Source: Flavobacterium sp. 270
GTDB taxonomy: Bacteria > Bacteroidota > Bacteroidia > Flavobacteriales > Flavobacteriaceae
Direction of reading: 5' to 3'
Length of the DNA: 64,000 bases
Assembly: GCF_004368785.1 (NCBI RefSeq)
Contig: NZ_SODM01000005.1
Location: 391,453 to 455,452 of the forward strand
In this document: positions 40,851 to 49,847 of the stretch, one piece after another
Position numbering within the stretch: the stretch's first letter is position 1
How the letters are laid out: every line of letters begins with the position of its first letter
Notes under the pieces: generated by a model
What the model saw: only the letters and a program-made list of their open reading frames with translations
The model's database searches: none
What the model was told of the DNA's origin: nothing
Made by a program: the position numbers and the translations under genes

Positions 40851-41981
40851 ATGAAGTTTGATTTATTACAAAAAGATCCGCAGTCTAAAGCAAGAGCGGG
40901 AAGTATTACTACAGATCACGGAGTTATAGAAACTCCTATTTTTATGCCTGTTGGTACCGTTGCATCTGTAAAAGGTGTGCACCAAAGAGAGCTAAAAGAA
41001 GATATTAATCCGGATATTATTCTAGGAAACACTTACCATTTATATTTGCGTCCGCAGACCGAAATTCTTGAAAAAGCGGGAGGTTTGCATAAATTTATGA
41101 ACTGGGATCGTAATATTTTGACCGATTCTGGTGGATATCAGGTGTATTCGCTTTCTAATAATAGAAAAATTAAAGAAGAAGGAGTAAAGTTTAAATCGCA
41201 CATTGACGGTTCGTATCACTTTTTTACGCCAGAAAATGTAATGGAAATTCAGCGTACCATTGGGGCCGATATTATTATGGCTTTTGATGAATGTACGCCT
41301 TATCCTTGCGATTACCGATATGCGCAGCGTTCTATGCACATGACGCACCGTTGGTTAGACCGTTGTATCAATCATTTGGATAAAGTTCCTTATAAATACG
41401 GTTACGAACAAACTTTTTTTCCAATCGTTCAGGGAAGTACATATAAAGATTTACGTCAGCAGTCTGCAGAATATATTGCAAACGCTGGGCAACAAGGAAA
41501 CGCAATTGGCGGCTTATCAGTAGGGGAGCCGGCAGAAGAAATGTACGCTATGACGGAAGTTGTCTGCGAAATTCTTCCAGAAGATAAACCTCGTTATTTA
41601 ATGGGAGTAGGTACTCCGATTAATATTTTAGAAAATATTGCTTTAGGAATTGATATGTTTGACTGTGTTATGCCAACGCGTAATGCAAGAAACGGAATGT
41701 TGTTTACAGCAAACGGAACGATCAATATCAAAAATAAAAAATGGGAAGCTGATTTTTCTCCTATCGACGAAATGGGAATTACCTACGTTGATACAGAATA
41801 CACAAAAGCCTATTTACGCCATTTGTTTGCTGCAAACGAATATTTAGGAAAACAAATTGCGACAATACATAACCTTGGTTTCTATATGTGGTTGGTTAGA
41901 GAAGCTAGAAAACATATCTTAGCAGGAGATTTTAGACCTTGGAAAGAAATGATGGTTAAAAACATGAGTCAAAGACTTTAA
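40851..41981 (+). CDS. tgt: Queuine tRNA-ribosyltransferase (TGT)
   Basis: 376 aa. Exchanges the wobble guanine of GUN-anticodon tRNAs for the queuosine precursor. Landmarks: ARAGSITTDHGVIETPIFMP at the start, LTDSGGYQVYSL with the active-site Asp near residue 90, GADIIMAFDECTPYP, GGLSVGEP, and the second nucleophile Asp in DMFDCVMPTRNARNG. The zinc-site Cys/His cluster expected near the C-terminus is not obvious in the bacterial form seen here: GTINIKNKKW replaces the usual start of that segment and Cys residues are missing. Confidence 0.94.
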   Translation: MKFDLLQKDPQSKARAGSITTDHGVIETPIFMPVGTVASVKGVHQRELKEDINPDIILGNTYHLYLRPQTEILEKAGGLHKFMNWDRNILTDSGGYQVYSLSNNRKIKEEGVKFKSHIDGSYHFFTPENVMEIQRTIGADIIMAFDECTPYPCDYRYAQRSMHMTHRWLDRCINHLDKVPYKYGYEQTFFPIVQGSTYKDLRQQSAEYIANAGQQGNAIGGLSVGEPAEEMYAMTEVVCEILPEDKPRYLMGVGTPINILENIALGIDMFDCVMPTRNARNGMLFTANGTINIKNKKWEADFSPIDEMGITYVDTEYTKAYLRHLFAANEYLGKQIATIHNLGFYMWLVREARKHILAGDFRPWKEMMVKNMSQRL

Positions 41982-42002
41982 AAAAAAAGTTTCAAGTTTT
42001 AA

Positions 42003-42055
42003 GTTTCAAGTTTCAAGTTCTGTAGAGAACCTGAAACTTTAAACCTGAAACAAAA
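42003..42055. repeat. TTTCAAG-type inverted repeat between tgt and the permease gene
   Basis: Repeated AAGTTTCAAGTTT words pair imperfectly with GAACCTGAAACTT about 15 nt later. Similar words occur at 60412-60440. It could weakly terminate transcription after tgt. Confidence 0.5.
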
Positions 42056-42069
42056 AAAACAAAAAATGT

Positions 42070-43158
42070 ATGCTGACAATAATTGATAAGTATATTTTAA
42101 AACGCTATTTGGCCACTTTTTCGGTTATGATACTTTTATTTATTCCGATTGGAATTGTAATTGACGTTTCTGAGAAAGTAAATAAAATGCTGGAAAACAA
42201 GATTCCGTTTCTGGATATTGCCATCTATTATTACAATTTTACGATATATTTTGCGAACTCATTGTTTCCGATATTTTTGTTTTTATCGGTAATTTGGTTT
42301 ACCTCAAAACTGGCAAACAATACCGAGATTATTGCCATTTTAAGTTCGGGAATTTCATTTACAAGATTTTTAAGACCTTATATTATCGGAGCAAGTATAG
42401 TTTCGGTTTTTGTATTATTAATGGGATTTTTTATTGTTCCGGCCGCCAGCGAAGGTTTCAATAATTTTAGATATACCTATCTAAAAGGAAACGGCAAAGA
42501 GTTGATGCGGGGCGAAAATACCAATGTTTACAGACAGATAAATGATAACGATTTTATTTTTGTAAACAGCTTTAATGAAGAATCTAAAACGGCTTTTAAT
42601 TTTTCTTTAGAACATTTTGAAAAGGAAAAACTAACCTATAAAATTACGGCAAGCCGTATTAAATGGGATCCAAAAGCAAAAACCTACATTCTGTACGATT
42701 ATACCAAAAGAACGGTTGGAGATCTGAATGATGTTATAGAAAAAGATCCGGAGAAAAAAATTAAGTTCAAATTTGAATTGGCAGATTTAACTCCTGTAGT
42801 GTATATTGCAGAAACACTTCCGTTAGGAAAATTAATTGATTTTATTGATAAAGAAAGAAAAAGAGGATCAGGTAATATTAATACTTATTTAGTTGTGCTT
42901 TACAAAAAGTACAGTGTTCCCGTTTCTGCTTTTATTCTTACCATTATTGCTGTTGCAGTTTCTGCTATGAAACGCCGCGGTGGTATGGGAACAAATTTGG
43001 CGATAGGAATTGCAATTGCTTTCTCTTTTGTGTTTTTCGATAAAATATTTGGTACTCTTGCCGAAAAATCTACTTTCTCACCTTTTTTAGCTGTTTGGTT
43101 CCCGAATATTGTTTTCGGGATTTTAGCAGTTTACCTATTACGTAATGCGAAACGATAA
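42070..43158 (+). CDS. LptF/LptG-family (YjgP/YjgQ) permease
   Basis: 362 aa. Subunit of the LptBFG exporter that extracts lipopolysaccharide from the inner membrane. Typical layout: two N-terminal and several C-terminal membrane segments flanking a periplasmic beta-jellyroll domain at about 130-265. The opening TIIDKYILKRYLATFSVM and the C-terminal SVPVSAFILTIIAVAVSAMKRRGGMGTNL block are characteristic. The ATG at 42070 is used; an out-of-frame ATG lies at 42066. It overlaps the EamA gene by 14 bp. Confidence 0.9.
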   Translation: MLTIIDKYILKRYLATFSVMILLFIPIGIVIDVSEKVNKMLENKIPFLDIAIYYYNFTIYFANSLFPIFLFLSVIWFTSKLANNTEIIAILSSGISFTRFLRPYIIGASIVSVFVLLMGFFIVPAASEGFNNFRYTYLKGNGKELMRGENTNVYRQINDNDFIFVNSFNEESKTAFNFSLEHFEKEKLTYKITASRIKWDPKAKTYILYDYTKRTVGDLNDVIEKDPEKKIKFKFELADLTPVVYIAETLPLGKLIDFIDKERKRGSGNINTYLVVLYKKYSVPVSAFILTIIAVAVSAMKRRGGMGTNLAIGIAIAFSFVFFDKIFGTLAEKSTFSPFLAVWFPNIVFGILAVYLLRNAKR

Positions 43159-44032
43159 TTTAAAAAGTTATTTAAATCTTCATCTAATTGTTTTTATCTG
43201 GGGATTTACTGCCATATTAGGCGCTTTAATAACTATTGATGCCGAAAATTTGGTTTGGTTTAGAATGCTTTTTGCGGGCATTTTTCTAGGAAGTTTTATT
43301 GCTTTTAAAAAACAATCTTTTCAGGTTCCTGTAAAAGAATTTTTCAAACTGATCTTTGTTGGTTTGCTGATTGCTTTACATTGGATTTTCTTTTTTAAAG
43401 CCATTCATATTTCTAATGTATCCATAACACTTTCGATATTTTCACTTGGCGCTTTTTTTGCTTCCTTATTAGAACCCATATTTTTTGGGCGAAAAGTATT
43501 GTGGTACGAAGTATTCTTTGGACTTATTATTATCGGAGGTTTGGCATTGATTTTACAAGTAGAAATTAAATACCTGCATGGTGTTTATTATGCGTTGGCA
43601 TCTATTATTTTAGGCGTATTATTTACCTTGATGAACGGAAAATTAATTGCAGATCACGAACCATCGGTTATCACTTTTTACGAATTTGGTGCTGGCGTTT
43701 TCTTTATCTCGATTTATTTTTTATTTCAAGGAAAATTCAATGCAGATTTTTTTACCCTGTCAATGAATAACTGGATTTTACTTTTAATTTTAGCATCAGT
43801 ATGTACGGCTTATGCCTTTACTGCTTCTGTAAAAGTAATGCAGCGATTAACGCCTTATACCGTAATGTTAACCACTAATTTAGAGCCGGTTTACGGAATT
43901 ATACTGGCTTATTTTATATTAGGCGGAAAAGAAAAAATGAGTACAGAATTTTATATAGGAGCTGTAATAATTGTAATTACAGTGATTTTAAACGGGGTTT
44001 TTAAACACTATCAAAATAAAAAAGAAGTGTAA
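43145..44032 (+). CDS. EamA/DMT-superfamily transporter
   Basis: 295 aa with ten hydrophobic segments in two five-helix halves, as in drug/metabolite transporters. The opening NLHLIVFIWGFTAILGALI and WFRMLFAGIFLG are typical, and the second half repeats the pattern (YFYALASIILGVLFTLMNGK-like). Substrate cannot be read. The start overlaps the end of the LptF/G-family gene by 14 bp, so they are co-transcribed; a functional link is not implied. Confidence 0.9.
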   Translation: MRNDNLKSYLNLHLIVFIWGFTAILGALITIDAENLVWFRMLFAGIFLGSFIAFKKQSFQVPVKEFFKLIFVGLLIALHWIFFFKAIHISNVSITLSIFSLGAFFASLLEPIFFGRKVLWYEVFFGLIIIGGLALILQVEIKYLHGVYYALASIILGVLFTLMNGKLIADHEPSVITFYEFGAGVFFISIYFLFQGKFNADFFTLSMNNWILLLILASVCTAYAFTASVKVMQRLTPYTVMLTTNLEPVYGIILAYFILGGKEKMSTEFYIGAVIIVITVILNGVFKHYQNKKEV

Positions 44033-44104
44033 TATTTTTCTTCATATAAAAAATTCATATTCGTACTTTAGTATAAATTATTTACACCAATGATATAATA
44101 TTTT

Positions 44105-44112
44105 TATATTTG
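44105..44112 (+). promoter_or_regulatory. -7 box of accA
   Basis: TATATTTG, 32 nt upstream of the accA ATG; no clear -33. Confidence 0.45.
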
Positions 44113-44144
44113 CGGTTCGATTTAAAAACAAAATTCAAAAATCC

Positions 44145-45098
44145 ATGGAATATTTAGATTTTGAGCTTCCAATAAAAGAACTTGAAGAGCAGTTAGAAAA
44201 GTGTGTTATAATTGGAAAAGAATCTGACGTTGATGTAACACCTACTTGCAAAGAAATCAACAAGAAATTAGTAGAAACTAAAAAAGAAATATATAAAAAC
44301 CTTACGGCTTGGCAGAGAGTACAGCTTTCTAGACACCCAAACAGGCCTTACACTTTAGATTATATCAGAGCAATTTGCGGCGATACTTTTTTAGAACTTC
44401 ATGGAGACAGAGGGTTTAAAGATGATAAAGCGATGGTTGGCGGACTAGGAAAAGTAAACGGGCAGTCGTTTATGATCGTAGGTCAGCAAAAAGGTTTTAA
44501 TACAAAAACACGTCAGTACCGTAATTTTGGTATGGCAAATCCAGAAGGATACCGTAAAGCTTTGCGTTTAATGAAAATGGCAGAGAAATTCGGAATTCCG
44601 GTTTTAACTCTTGTAGATACTCCGGGTGCATATCCAGGGCTTGAAGCAGAAGAAAGAGGTCAAGGTGAGGCAATCGCCAGAAACATTTTCGAAATGGTTC
44701 GTTTAAAAGTGCCAATTATTACCATTATTGTGGGTGAAGGCGCTTCTGGAGGAGCTTTAGGAATAGGTGTTGGAGATAAAGTATATATGTTAGAAAACAC
44801 TTGGTACTCGGTAATTTCGCCAGAATCATGTTCTTCTATTTTATGGAAAAGCTGGGAGTACAAAGAGCGTGCAGCAGATGCATTAAAATTGACTTCTTCT
44901 GACATGAAAAAACAAAAATTAGTAGATGATGTAATTCCGGAACCATTAGGCGGGGCGCACTACGACCGCGAAACTACTTTTAAAACAGTAGCCGAATACA
45001 TTACAAAAGGTTATAACGAATTGAAAGACTTATCAACAGCTGACTTAATTGCTCAAAGAATGGACAAATACAGCAATATGGGTGAGTACAAGGAGTAA
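44145..45098 (+). CDS. accA: Acetyl-CoA carboxylase carboxyltransferase subunit alpha
   Basis: 317 aa. Forms with AccD the transferase that moves the carboxyl group from biotin to acetyl-CoA, giving malonyl-CoA. The start MEYLDFELPIKELEEQ, the RVQLSRHPNRPYTLDYI block, VDTPGAYPGLEAEERGQGEA and the oxyanion segments GEGASGGALGIGVGD are diagnostic. Standard length. Single-gene unit with promoter and terminator. Confidence 0.96.
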   Translation: MEYLDFELPIKELEEQLEKCVIIGKESDVDVTPTCKEINKKLVETKKEIYKNLTAWQRVQLSRHPNRPYTLDYIRAICGDTFLELHGDRGFKDDKAMVGGLGKVNGQSFMIVGQQKGFNTKTRQYRNFGMANPEGYRKALRLMKMAEKFGIPVLTLVDTPGAYPGLEAEERGQGEAIARNIFEMVRLKVPIITIIVGEGASGGALGIGVGDKVYMLENTWYSVISPESCSSILWKSWEYKERAADALKLTSSDMKKQKLVDDVIPEPLGGAHYDRETTFKTVAEYITKGYNELKDLSTADLIAQRMDKYSNMGEYKE

Positions 45099-45116
45099 AT
45101 TCTTACAAAATGAATT

Positions 45117-45151
45117 AAAATCCGAAGCCTTATAGTTTCGGATTTTTTTTT
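45117..45151 (+). terminator. Terminator of accA
   Basis: AAAATCCGAA / TTCGGATTTT stem, 10-nt loop, long T-run. Confidence 0.85.
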
Positions 45152-45239
45152 GGTTATGAACAACGAGATCATATTTATAAACAATTATTAGTTATAATTC
45201 GATAGCATAGTTTTTTTTAAATTTTGCTACTTTCGCTAT

Positions 45240-46784
45240 ATGGAAAATTTCAAAAATGTAAACCCAATAAAGGTTGATAAAACCACTATTATTAACTTAG
45301 AAAAAGGAAAGTTGCCTCCGCAAGTTCTTGATTTAGAGGAAGCTGTGCTTGGTGCAATGATGATTGATAAAAAAGGGGTTGATGACGTAATTGATATTTT
45401 ACAACCAGATGCATTTTATAAAGAAGGACATAAGCATATTTTTGAAGCCATTATTCAGCTTTTTACAGAAACGCAGCCAATTGACTTACTTACCGTTTCA
45501 AGTCAGTTAAAAAAGAATGGGAAATTAGAATTAGCTGGCGGTGATTTTTATTTAATACAGCTTACACAAAAAATTGCGTCTTCGGCGCATATCGAATTTC
45601 ACTCGCGTATTATTCTTCAAAAGTTTATTCAACGAAGTTTAATTAGAATTTCATCTGAAATTATCGAAGCATCCTATGATGAAACGACAGACGTTTTTGA
45701 TTTATTAGATCAAGCCGAATCTAAACTATACGAAGTAACACAGGGAAATATCAAGCGTAGTTCTGAAACTGCTCAAAGTTTAGTTTTACAAGCTAAAAAG
45801 AAAATTGAAGAAATTTCTAAAAAAGAAGGTTTAAGTGGTGTAGAAACCGGTTTTACTAATTTAGATAAACTGACTTCTGGATGGCAGCCAAGTGATTTAA
45901 TTATTATCGCGGCAAGACCTGCGATGGGAAAAACAGCGTTTGTACTTTCTATGGCCAGAAATATCGCGATTCAATTCGGACACGCGGTAGCTTTGTTCTC
46001 TCTGGAGATGGCATCTGTTCAGTTAATTACCAGGTTAATTTCTTCTGAAACAGGATTGTCATCAGAAAAATTGCGTACCGGTAAACTAGAACCTCACGAA
46101 TGGACGATGTTGAGTACCAAAGTAAAGGACTTAGAAAAAGCTCCATTATTTATTGATGATACTCCATCACTTTCAATTTTCGATTTAAGAGCAAAATGTC
46201 GTCGTTTGGCTTCGCAGCACGGGATCAAAATTATTATTGTAGATTATTTGCAGTTAATGACTGCAGGAGGAAATTCTAAAGGAGGAGGAAATCGTGAGCA
46301 GGAAATCTCGACAATTTCCCGAAACTTAAAAGCTTTAGCAAAAGAGCTTAACGTTCCGGTAATTGCACTTTCTCAGTTATCGCGTGCCGTAGAAACGCGT
46401 GGATCAAGTAAACGACCTTTACTATCGGATCTTCGTGAATCTGGAGCGATTGAGCAGGATGCTGATATTGTTTCGTTCTTATACCGACCAGAATATTATA
46501 AAATTGACGAATGGGATGATGATGAAGCTTCGCCAACTGCTGGACAGGCTGAGATTATGATCGCCAAACACCGTAATGGTGGTATTGAAAACGTTCGTTT
46601 AAAATTTATCGGACACCTTGGAAAATTTGATAATCTTGATGATTTTTCAGGTAATTATGATGACTTACCATCAAAAATGAATCATGATGATAATCCGTTT
46701 ATAACAAAAAATCTACCATCTGCCAATGAAGCTTTCGGCAGCAATCTAAATGACGACGATGACGATAGTGACGTCCCGTTTTAA
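45240..46784 (+). CDS. dnaB: Replicative DNA helicase DnaB
   Basis: 514 aa. The N-terminal domain (LPPQVLDLEEAVLGAMMID, residues about 21-39) interacts with primase. The RecA-like domain has Walker A ARPAMGKTA near 222-230, Walker B IIIVDYLQLM, and the DnaB motifs VIALSQLSRAVE and LLSDLRESGAIEQDADIV. A C-terminal acidic tail ends the protein. No intein interrupts it. A near-consensus TACTTTCG at 45228-45235 is too close to the ATG to be judged. Confidence 0.96.
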   Translation: MENFKNVNPIKVDKTTIINLEKGKLPPQVLDLEEAVLGAMMIDKKGVDDVIDILQPDAFYKEGHKHIFEAIIQLFTETQPIDLLTVSSQLKKNGKLELAGGDFYLIQLTQKIASSAHIEFHSRIILQKFIQRSLIRISSEIIEASYDETTDVFDLLDQAESKLYEVTQGNIKRSSETAQSLVLQAKKKIEEISKKEGLSGVETGFTNLDKLTSGWQPSDLIIIAARPAMGKTAFVLSMARNIAIQFGHAVALFSLEMASVQLITRLISSETGLSSEKLRTGKLEPHEWTMLSTKVKDLEKAPLFIDDTPSLSIFDLRAKCRRLASQHGIKIIIVDYLQLMTAGGNSKGGGNREQEISTISRNLKALAKELNVPVIALSQLSRAVETRGSSKRPLLSDLRESGAIEQDADIVSFLYRPEYYKIDEWDDDEASPTAGQAEIMIAKHRNGGIENVRLKFIGHLGKFDNLDDFSGNYDDLPSKMNHDDNPFITKNLPSANEAFGSNLNDDDDDSDVPF

Positions 46785-46794
46785 CACAAAATTT

Positions 46795-46821
46795 AAAAAG
46801 CCTTTTCATAGGCTTTTTTTT
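46795..46821 (+). terminator. Terminator of dnaB
   Basis: AAAAAGCC / GGCTTTTT stem with an 8-nt loop and an 8-T run. Confidence 0.8.
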
Positions 46822-46921
46822 ATGCCTTAATGTTAAAATTCCTAATAAATTTCATAGCTTAGCAAAGCAATTGTTTGAACATTTGCACCCATTAACTTAT
46901 AACCAAAAACAAAATTACATT

Positions 46922-47293
46922 ATGGCAGAAAAAGAAAATTTTGGAAGTGTAGAGATTTCATTATCCGAAGGCATTGTATGGGCAGACAAATACAAAAAGG
47001 CTCCAGGTCTTGACGAAGACGGTAAAAAGAAGATAAACGCTTATCTAATTCCTTTAGAAACTTTAAAACTAGTTCTAGATCAGGACATTGATGCTGTTAG
47101 AGCATACAAAGGTATCAATAATGCCGGAGAGCAGGTTTTGATGTTTGTGGGTACTAAATTAGATCCTAAAACGGGTATCTATAAAGATGTATTCAAGACA
47201 TCATCTTTAGGAGGCAGCGAAGGTGATGGTGCCGTACTTTATGATGCATCTCGTCCATGCCCGCCTTATGGTGATCCAGAAAGTCCTCTATAA
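46922..47293 (+). CDS. Hypothetical protein upstream of a two-component cluster
   Basis: About 123 aa from the ATG at 46922; the longer frame from 46871 adds 17 residues lying in an apparent leader. The sequence is soluble, with GSVEISLSEGIVWADKYKKA, DIDAVRAYKGINNAGEQVL and VLYDASRPCPPYGDPES near the end. No named family is recognised. Its stop touches the ATG of the downstream membrane-protein gene (TAAATG), implying co-translation with that gene and the kinase beyond. Confidence 0.72.
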   Translation: MAEKENFGSVEISLSEGIVWADKYKKAPGLDEDGKKKINAYLIPLETLKLVLDQDIDAVRAYKGINNAGEQVLMFVGTKLDPKTGIYKDVFKTSSLGGSEGDGAVLYDASRPCPPYGDPESPL

Positions 47294-47932
47294 ATGGATG
47301 ATCTTTTAATATACCCAGGATATTTAATAATATTACTTAACTTGGTTTTATATTCATTTAGCTTTTCTCGAAAGAGAAAAGCTAATATTTTCTTTATGTG
47401 TTACTTAGCATTTTTAGTCTTAGTGCAGTTTAGTATGGAGTTGATTTTTCATTTAGGAAAAAATAATCTGTTTCTAACAAATGTTTATTTTATTGGTCAA
47501 ATGGTTTTATTAGGGTTATTTTATCATGCTATTCTAAAATCCAAAAGCCAGAAAATATTTGTGTTATCGAGTCTTTCTGTTGCTTTATTAGCACTGGTAA
47601 TTCAATATGTTTTTGACTCTACTCAATTTCTCAAATTTAATTTATTCGAGATAACTCTAACGTCTCTAATAGTTGTAATTTTCGGATTATTGCATCTTTA
47701 TAATATGCTTAGTGAAAAAAAAGAGTATTATTATTTTACAATTGGAGCAGTTTTTTATCTATTAACAAGCACTGTTTTGTTTTTAGTAGGTAATTTAACT
47801 ATTGGATTGGCACAGGAGTTTGGGCTTTTAAGCTGGAGATTAAATGCTCTTTTGGTTTTTATTTATTATCTTTTTATTTTATTTGAATGGAAGGAAAGTT
47901 TTAATCCTAAAAAAGAAATTAAAAATAATTAA
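47294..47932 (+). CDS. Multi-pass membrane protein next to a histidine kinase
   Basis: 212 aa with about six to seven membrane segments beginning immediately (LLIYPGYLIILLNLVLYSF), then further hydrophobic stretches through YLLTSTVLFLVGNLTIGLA and LNALLVFIYYLFILFEW. No enzyme motif. It is squeezed between a 123-aa gene (0 bp gap) and the kinase gene (3 bp gap). Because the kinase has only one membrane helix and no sensor domain, I infer this protein may supply the sensing part. Confidence 0.72.
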   Translation: MDDLLIYPGYLIILLNLVLYSFSFSRKRKANIFFMCYLAFLVLVQFSMELIFHLGKNNLFLTNVYFIGQMVLLGLFYHAILKSKSQKIFVLSSLSVALLALVIQYVFDSTQFLKFNLFEITLTSLIVVIFGLLHLYNMLSEKKEYYYFTIGAVFYLLTSTVLFLVGNLTIGLAQEFGLLSWRLNALLVFIYYLFILFEWKESFNPKKEIKNN

Positions 47933-47935
47933 TAT

Positions 47936-48727
47936 ATGACTGCAGTTCCTGCTTACGAAAAAGAAATTGTAGCCATAATTCTGTATACATCATGTTTTTT
48001 CATGATTGTTGCCGCTTTTTTAATCTTATTTTTTTATCTGTCCAGAAAAAAAATTATTCAAAAGGAATTAGAAAAAAAAGATTTAGTTCTACAGTATCAA
48101 AAAGAGCAGCTTCATGCTATAATTATTACTCAGGAAGAAGAACGCAAAAGGATTGCTCAGGATCTGCATGACGACATTAGTTCTAAGCTTAACATTGTAT
48201 CCTTAAACAGTCATCTGCTCACTGCTCCAAACCTTACAGAAAACGAAACAAGGGAAATTACCGAAAATATAATCAGCCTTACCACAAGAGCATTAGATAA
48301 TTCCCGAAAAATCGCTCATAATTTATTACCTCCTGTTTTTGAAAAATTTGGACTTAATGCCGCAGTTGAAGAATTGTGTGAGGAATTTGAAAGCAGCAAA
48401 ACTTTAAAGACGTATTACAAAAATCATATTGATTTTGATGATAAAGAAATGGATCGTCATCTTCATGTTTTTAGGATTTTGCAGGAATTAATGAATAATT
48501 CTCTTCGACATGGTAAAGCAACTGAAATCTGGATCGCCTTTAATAATCAAAACGGAGTGAATGTCTGTAATTATGAAGATAACGGGACAGGTTTTGATAG
48601 CAAAAATGCTGAAAACCAAAAAGGACTTGGAATGAAAAATATTGACAGTAGAATTTCTTTTTTGGATGGAACAATTCAAATTAGTTCAGAAATTAATAAA
48701 GGAATTGAAGTGATTTTTACTTTTTAA
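47936..48727 (+). CDS. Sensor histidine kinase, HisKA_3 (NarX) type
   Basis: 263 aa. A single membrane helix (residues about 10-36) is followed by a short coiled coil and the HisKA_3 box EEERKRIAQDLHDDISSKLN with phospho-acceptor His 78. The ATPase domain has N-box RILQELMNNSLRHGKA, the D-x-G-x-G box (YEDNGTGFDS) and QKGLGMKNI. No extracellular sensor domain is present. It is followed after 111 bp by a NarL-type regulator, its likely partner, and preceded by a membrane protein gene. Confidence 0.92.
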   Translation: MTAVPAYEKEIVAIILYTSCFFMIVAAFLILFFYLSRKKIIQKELEKKDLVLQYQKEQLHAIIITQEEERKRIAQDLHDDISSKLNIVSLNSHLLTAPNLTENETREITENIISLTTRALDNSRKIAHNLLPPVFEKFGLNAAVEELCEEFESSKTLKTYYKNHIDFDDKEMDRHLHVFRILQELMNNSLRHGKATEIWIAFNNQNGVNVCNYEDNGTGFDSKNAENQKGLGMKNIDSRISFLDGTIQISSEINKGIEVIFTF

Positions 48728-48838
48728 GATAAAAATCACAAAATTATGTCTCTTTTTACTCAATAAAACTAGGTTGTTTGGCTTTTTTTAATGCTTATTT
48801 TGTAATTTCGGCAGACTAACGACCAAAAACCAAATAAA

Positions 48839-49504
48839 ATGAGTGCCACTATTAAAATTGCTTTAGTTGATGATGAAGTTTTATTTCGGAAAGGAATAGC
48901 TTTTTTACTGCAGAGAGAAGATAATATTGAAATTCTTTTTGAAGCTTCGAATGGAGAAGAACTTATTTCTCAATTGTCTGAAAATGAAACAAAGCCGGAT
49001 ATTATTATTATGGATTTGAAAATGCCAATTTTAAATGGTGTTGAAGCTACAAAAATTATCCGAAAATCATTTCCAGACATTAAGATTATAGCCCTGACAA
49101 GTTACGATTCAAAATCTTTCATAGCTAATATGATTCAAGTTGGTGCTGTGGCTTATTTAATAAAAAATACAACTCCCAAAGATTTGATTAAAACCATTAA
49201 TGAAGTTTTTCTAAAAGGGTTTTATTACAATGAAAATGTTTTAAAAACAATTCAGGATACAATTGTTTCGTCTAAAAACGTAAAAGGTAATTTAGAAACT
49301 AGCTTTCTTTCACCGCGTGAGATTGAAATTCTACAGCTCATTTGTCTGCAAAAAACCACCTCAGAAATTGCAGAACATCTTTATTTGAGCCCTAGAACTG
49401 TAGAAGGTCATCGTAATAATTTATTACTTAAAACAGAATCAAGGAATATTGCTGGTTTAGTAGTATATGCAATTCAAAACGAAATCGCAGTATTGACTAT
49501 TTAA
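48839..49504 (+). CDS. NarL/LuxR-type response regulator
   Basis: 221 aa. Receiver domain with acidic pair D11-D12, phospho-accepting D59 (IIIMDLKMPILNG) and Lys in AYLIKNTTP; then a LuxR helix-turn-helix LSPREIEILQLICLQKTTSEIAEHLYLSPRTVEGHRNN. It should bind DNA when phosphorylated by the upstream kinase. A near-consensus box TAATTTCG lies about 29 nt before the ATG, so it may have its own promoter. Confidence 0.92.
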   Translation: MSATIKIALVDDEVLFRKGIAFLLQREDNIEILFEASNGEELISQLSENETKPDIIIMDLKMPILNGVEATKIIRKSFPDIKIIALTSYDSKSFIANMIQVGAVAYLIKNTTPKDLIKTINEVFLKGFYYNENVLKTIQDTIVSSKNVKGNLETSFLSPREIEILQLICLQKTTSEIAEHLYLSPRTVEGHRNNLLLKTESRNIAGLVVYAIQNEIAVLTI

Positions 49505-49508
49505 GATT

Positions 49509-49634
49509 TTAACTTGTTAAAAACTGAATCGACAATACATAGTAAACAATTATTGTGAGCACTAAGACGCATAAACCTATTTTTTTTATCATATTTAACC
49601 CCTTTGGTTCCTTATTACTGTCATTAAACTTCAT
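49509..49634 (-). CDS. Small single-pass membrane protein (41 aa), function unknown
   Basis: Encodes 41 residues starting MKFNDSNKEPKGLNMIKKIG, followed by one hydrophobic helix (LCVLVLTIIVYYVLSIQF). The charged head plus single helix, positive residues just before the helix and a tidy stop after LTS look like a real small inner-membrane protein. It lies on the opposite strand in an otherwise empty 343-bp gap, not overlapping any gene. No promoter is evident; homology would settle it. Confidence 0.5.
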   Translation of the reverse strand: MKFNDSNKEPKGLNMIKKIGLCVLVLTIIVYYVLSIQFLTS

Positions 49635-49847
49635 GTCGCTGATTTTTTTTCATTGATTAGTTTAACTTGGGAGAACAAATTTAGTTAGAAAATGTAATCA
49701 CAGTCCACGTGTTTTTACGTGTTTTTTTAAAGTAAATGTAATTTAGAGCTTTGAAACTTTATTTAACGTTTTGCTTTCTTATAAAACTCAGCTATCTATT
49801 GTATTATTTGAAGCTTCCTTTATATCTTTACTAAAATAATTTTTCTA
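49635..49847. other. Gap before the exported 419-aa gene
   Basis: AT-rich, no gene. A weak CACGT/ACGTG hairpin with a T-run at about 49706-49728 may be a terminator of the regulator gene. Confidence 0.4.
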
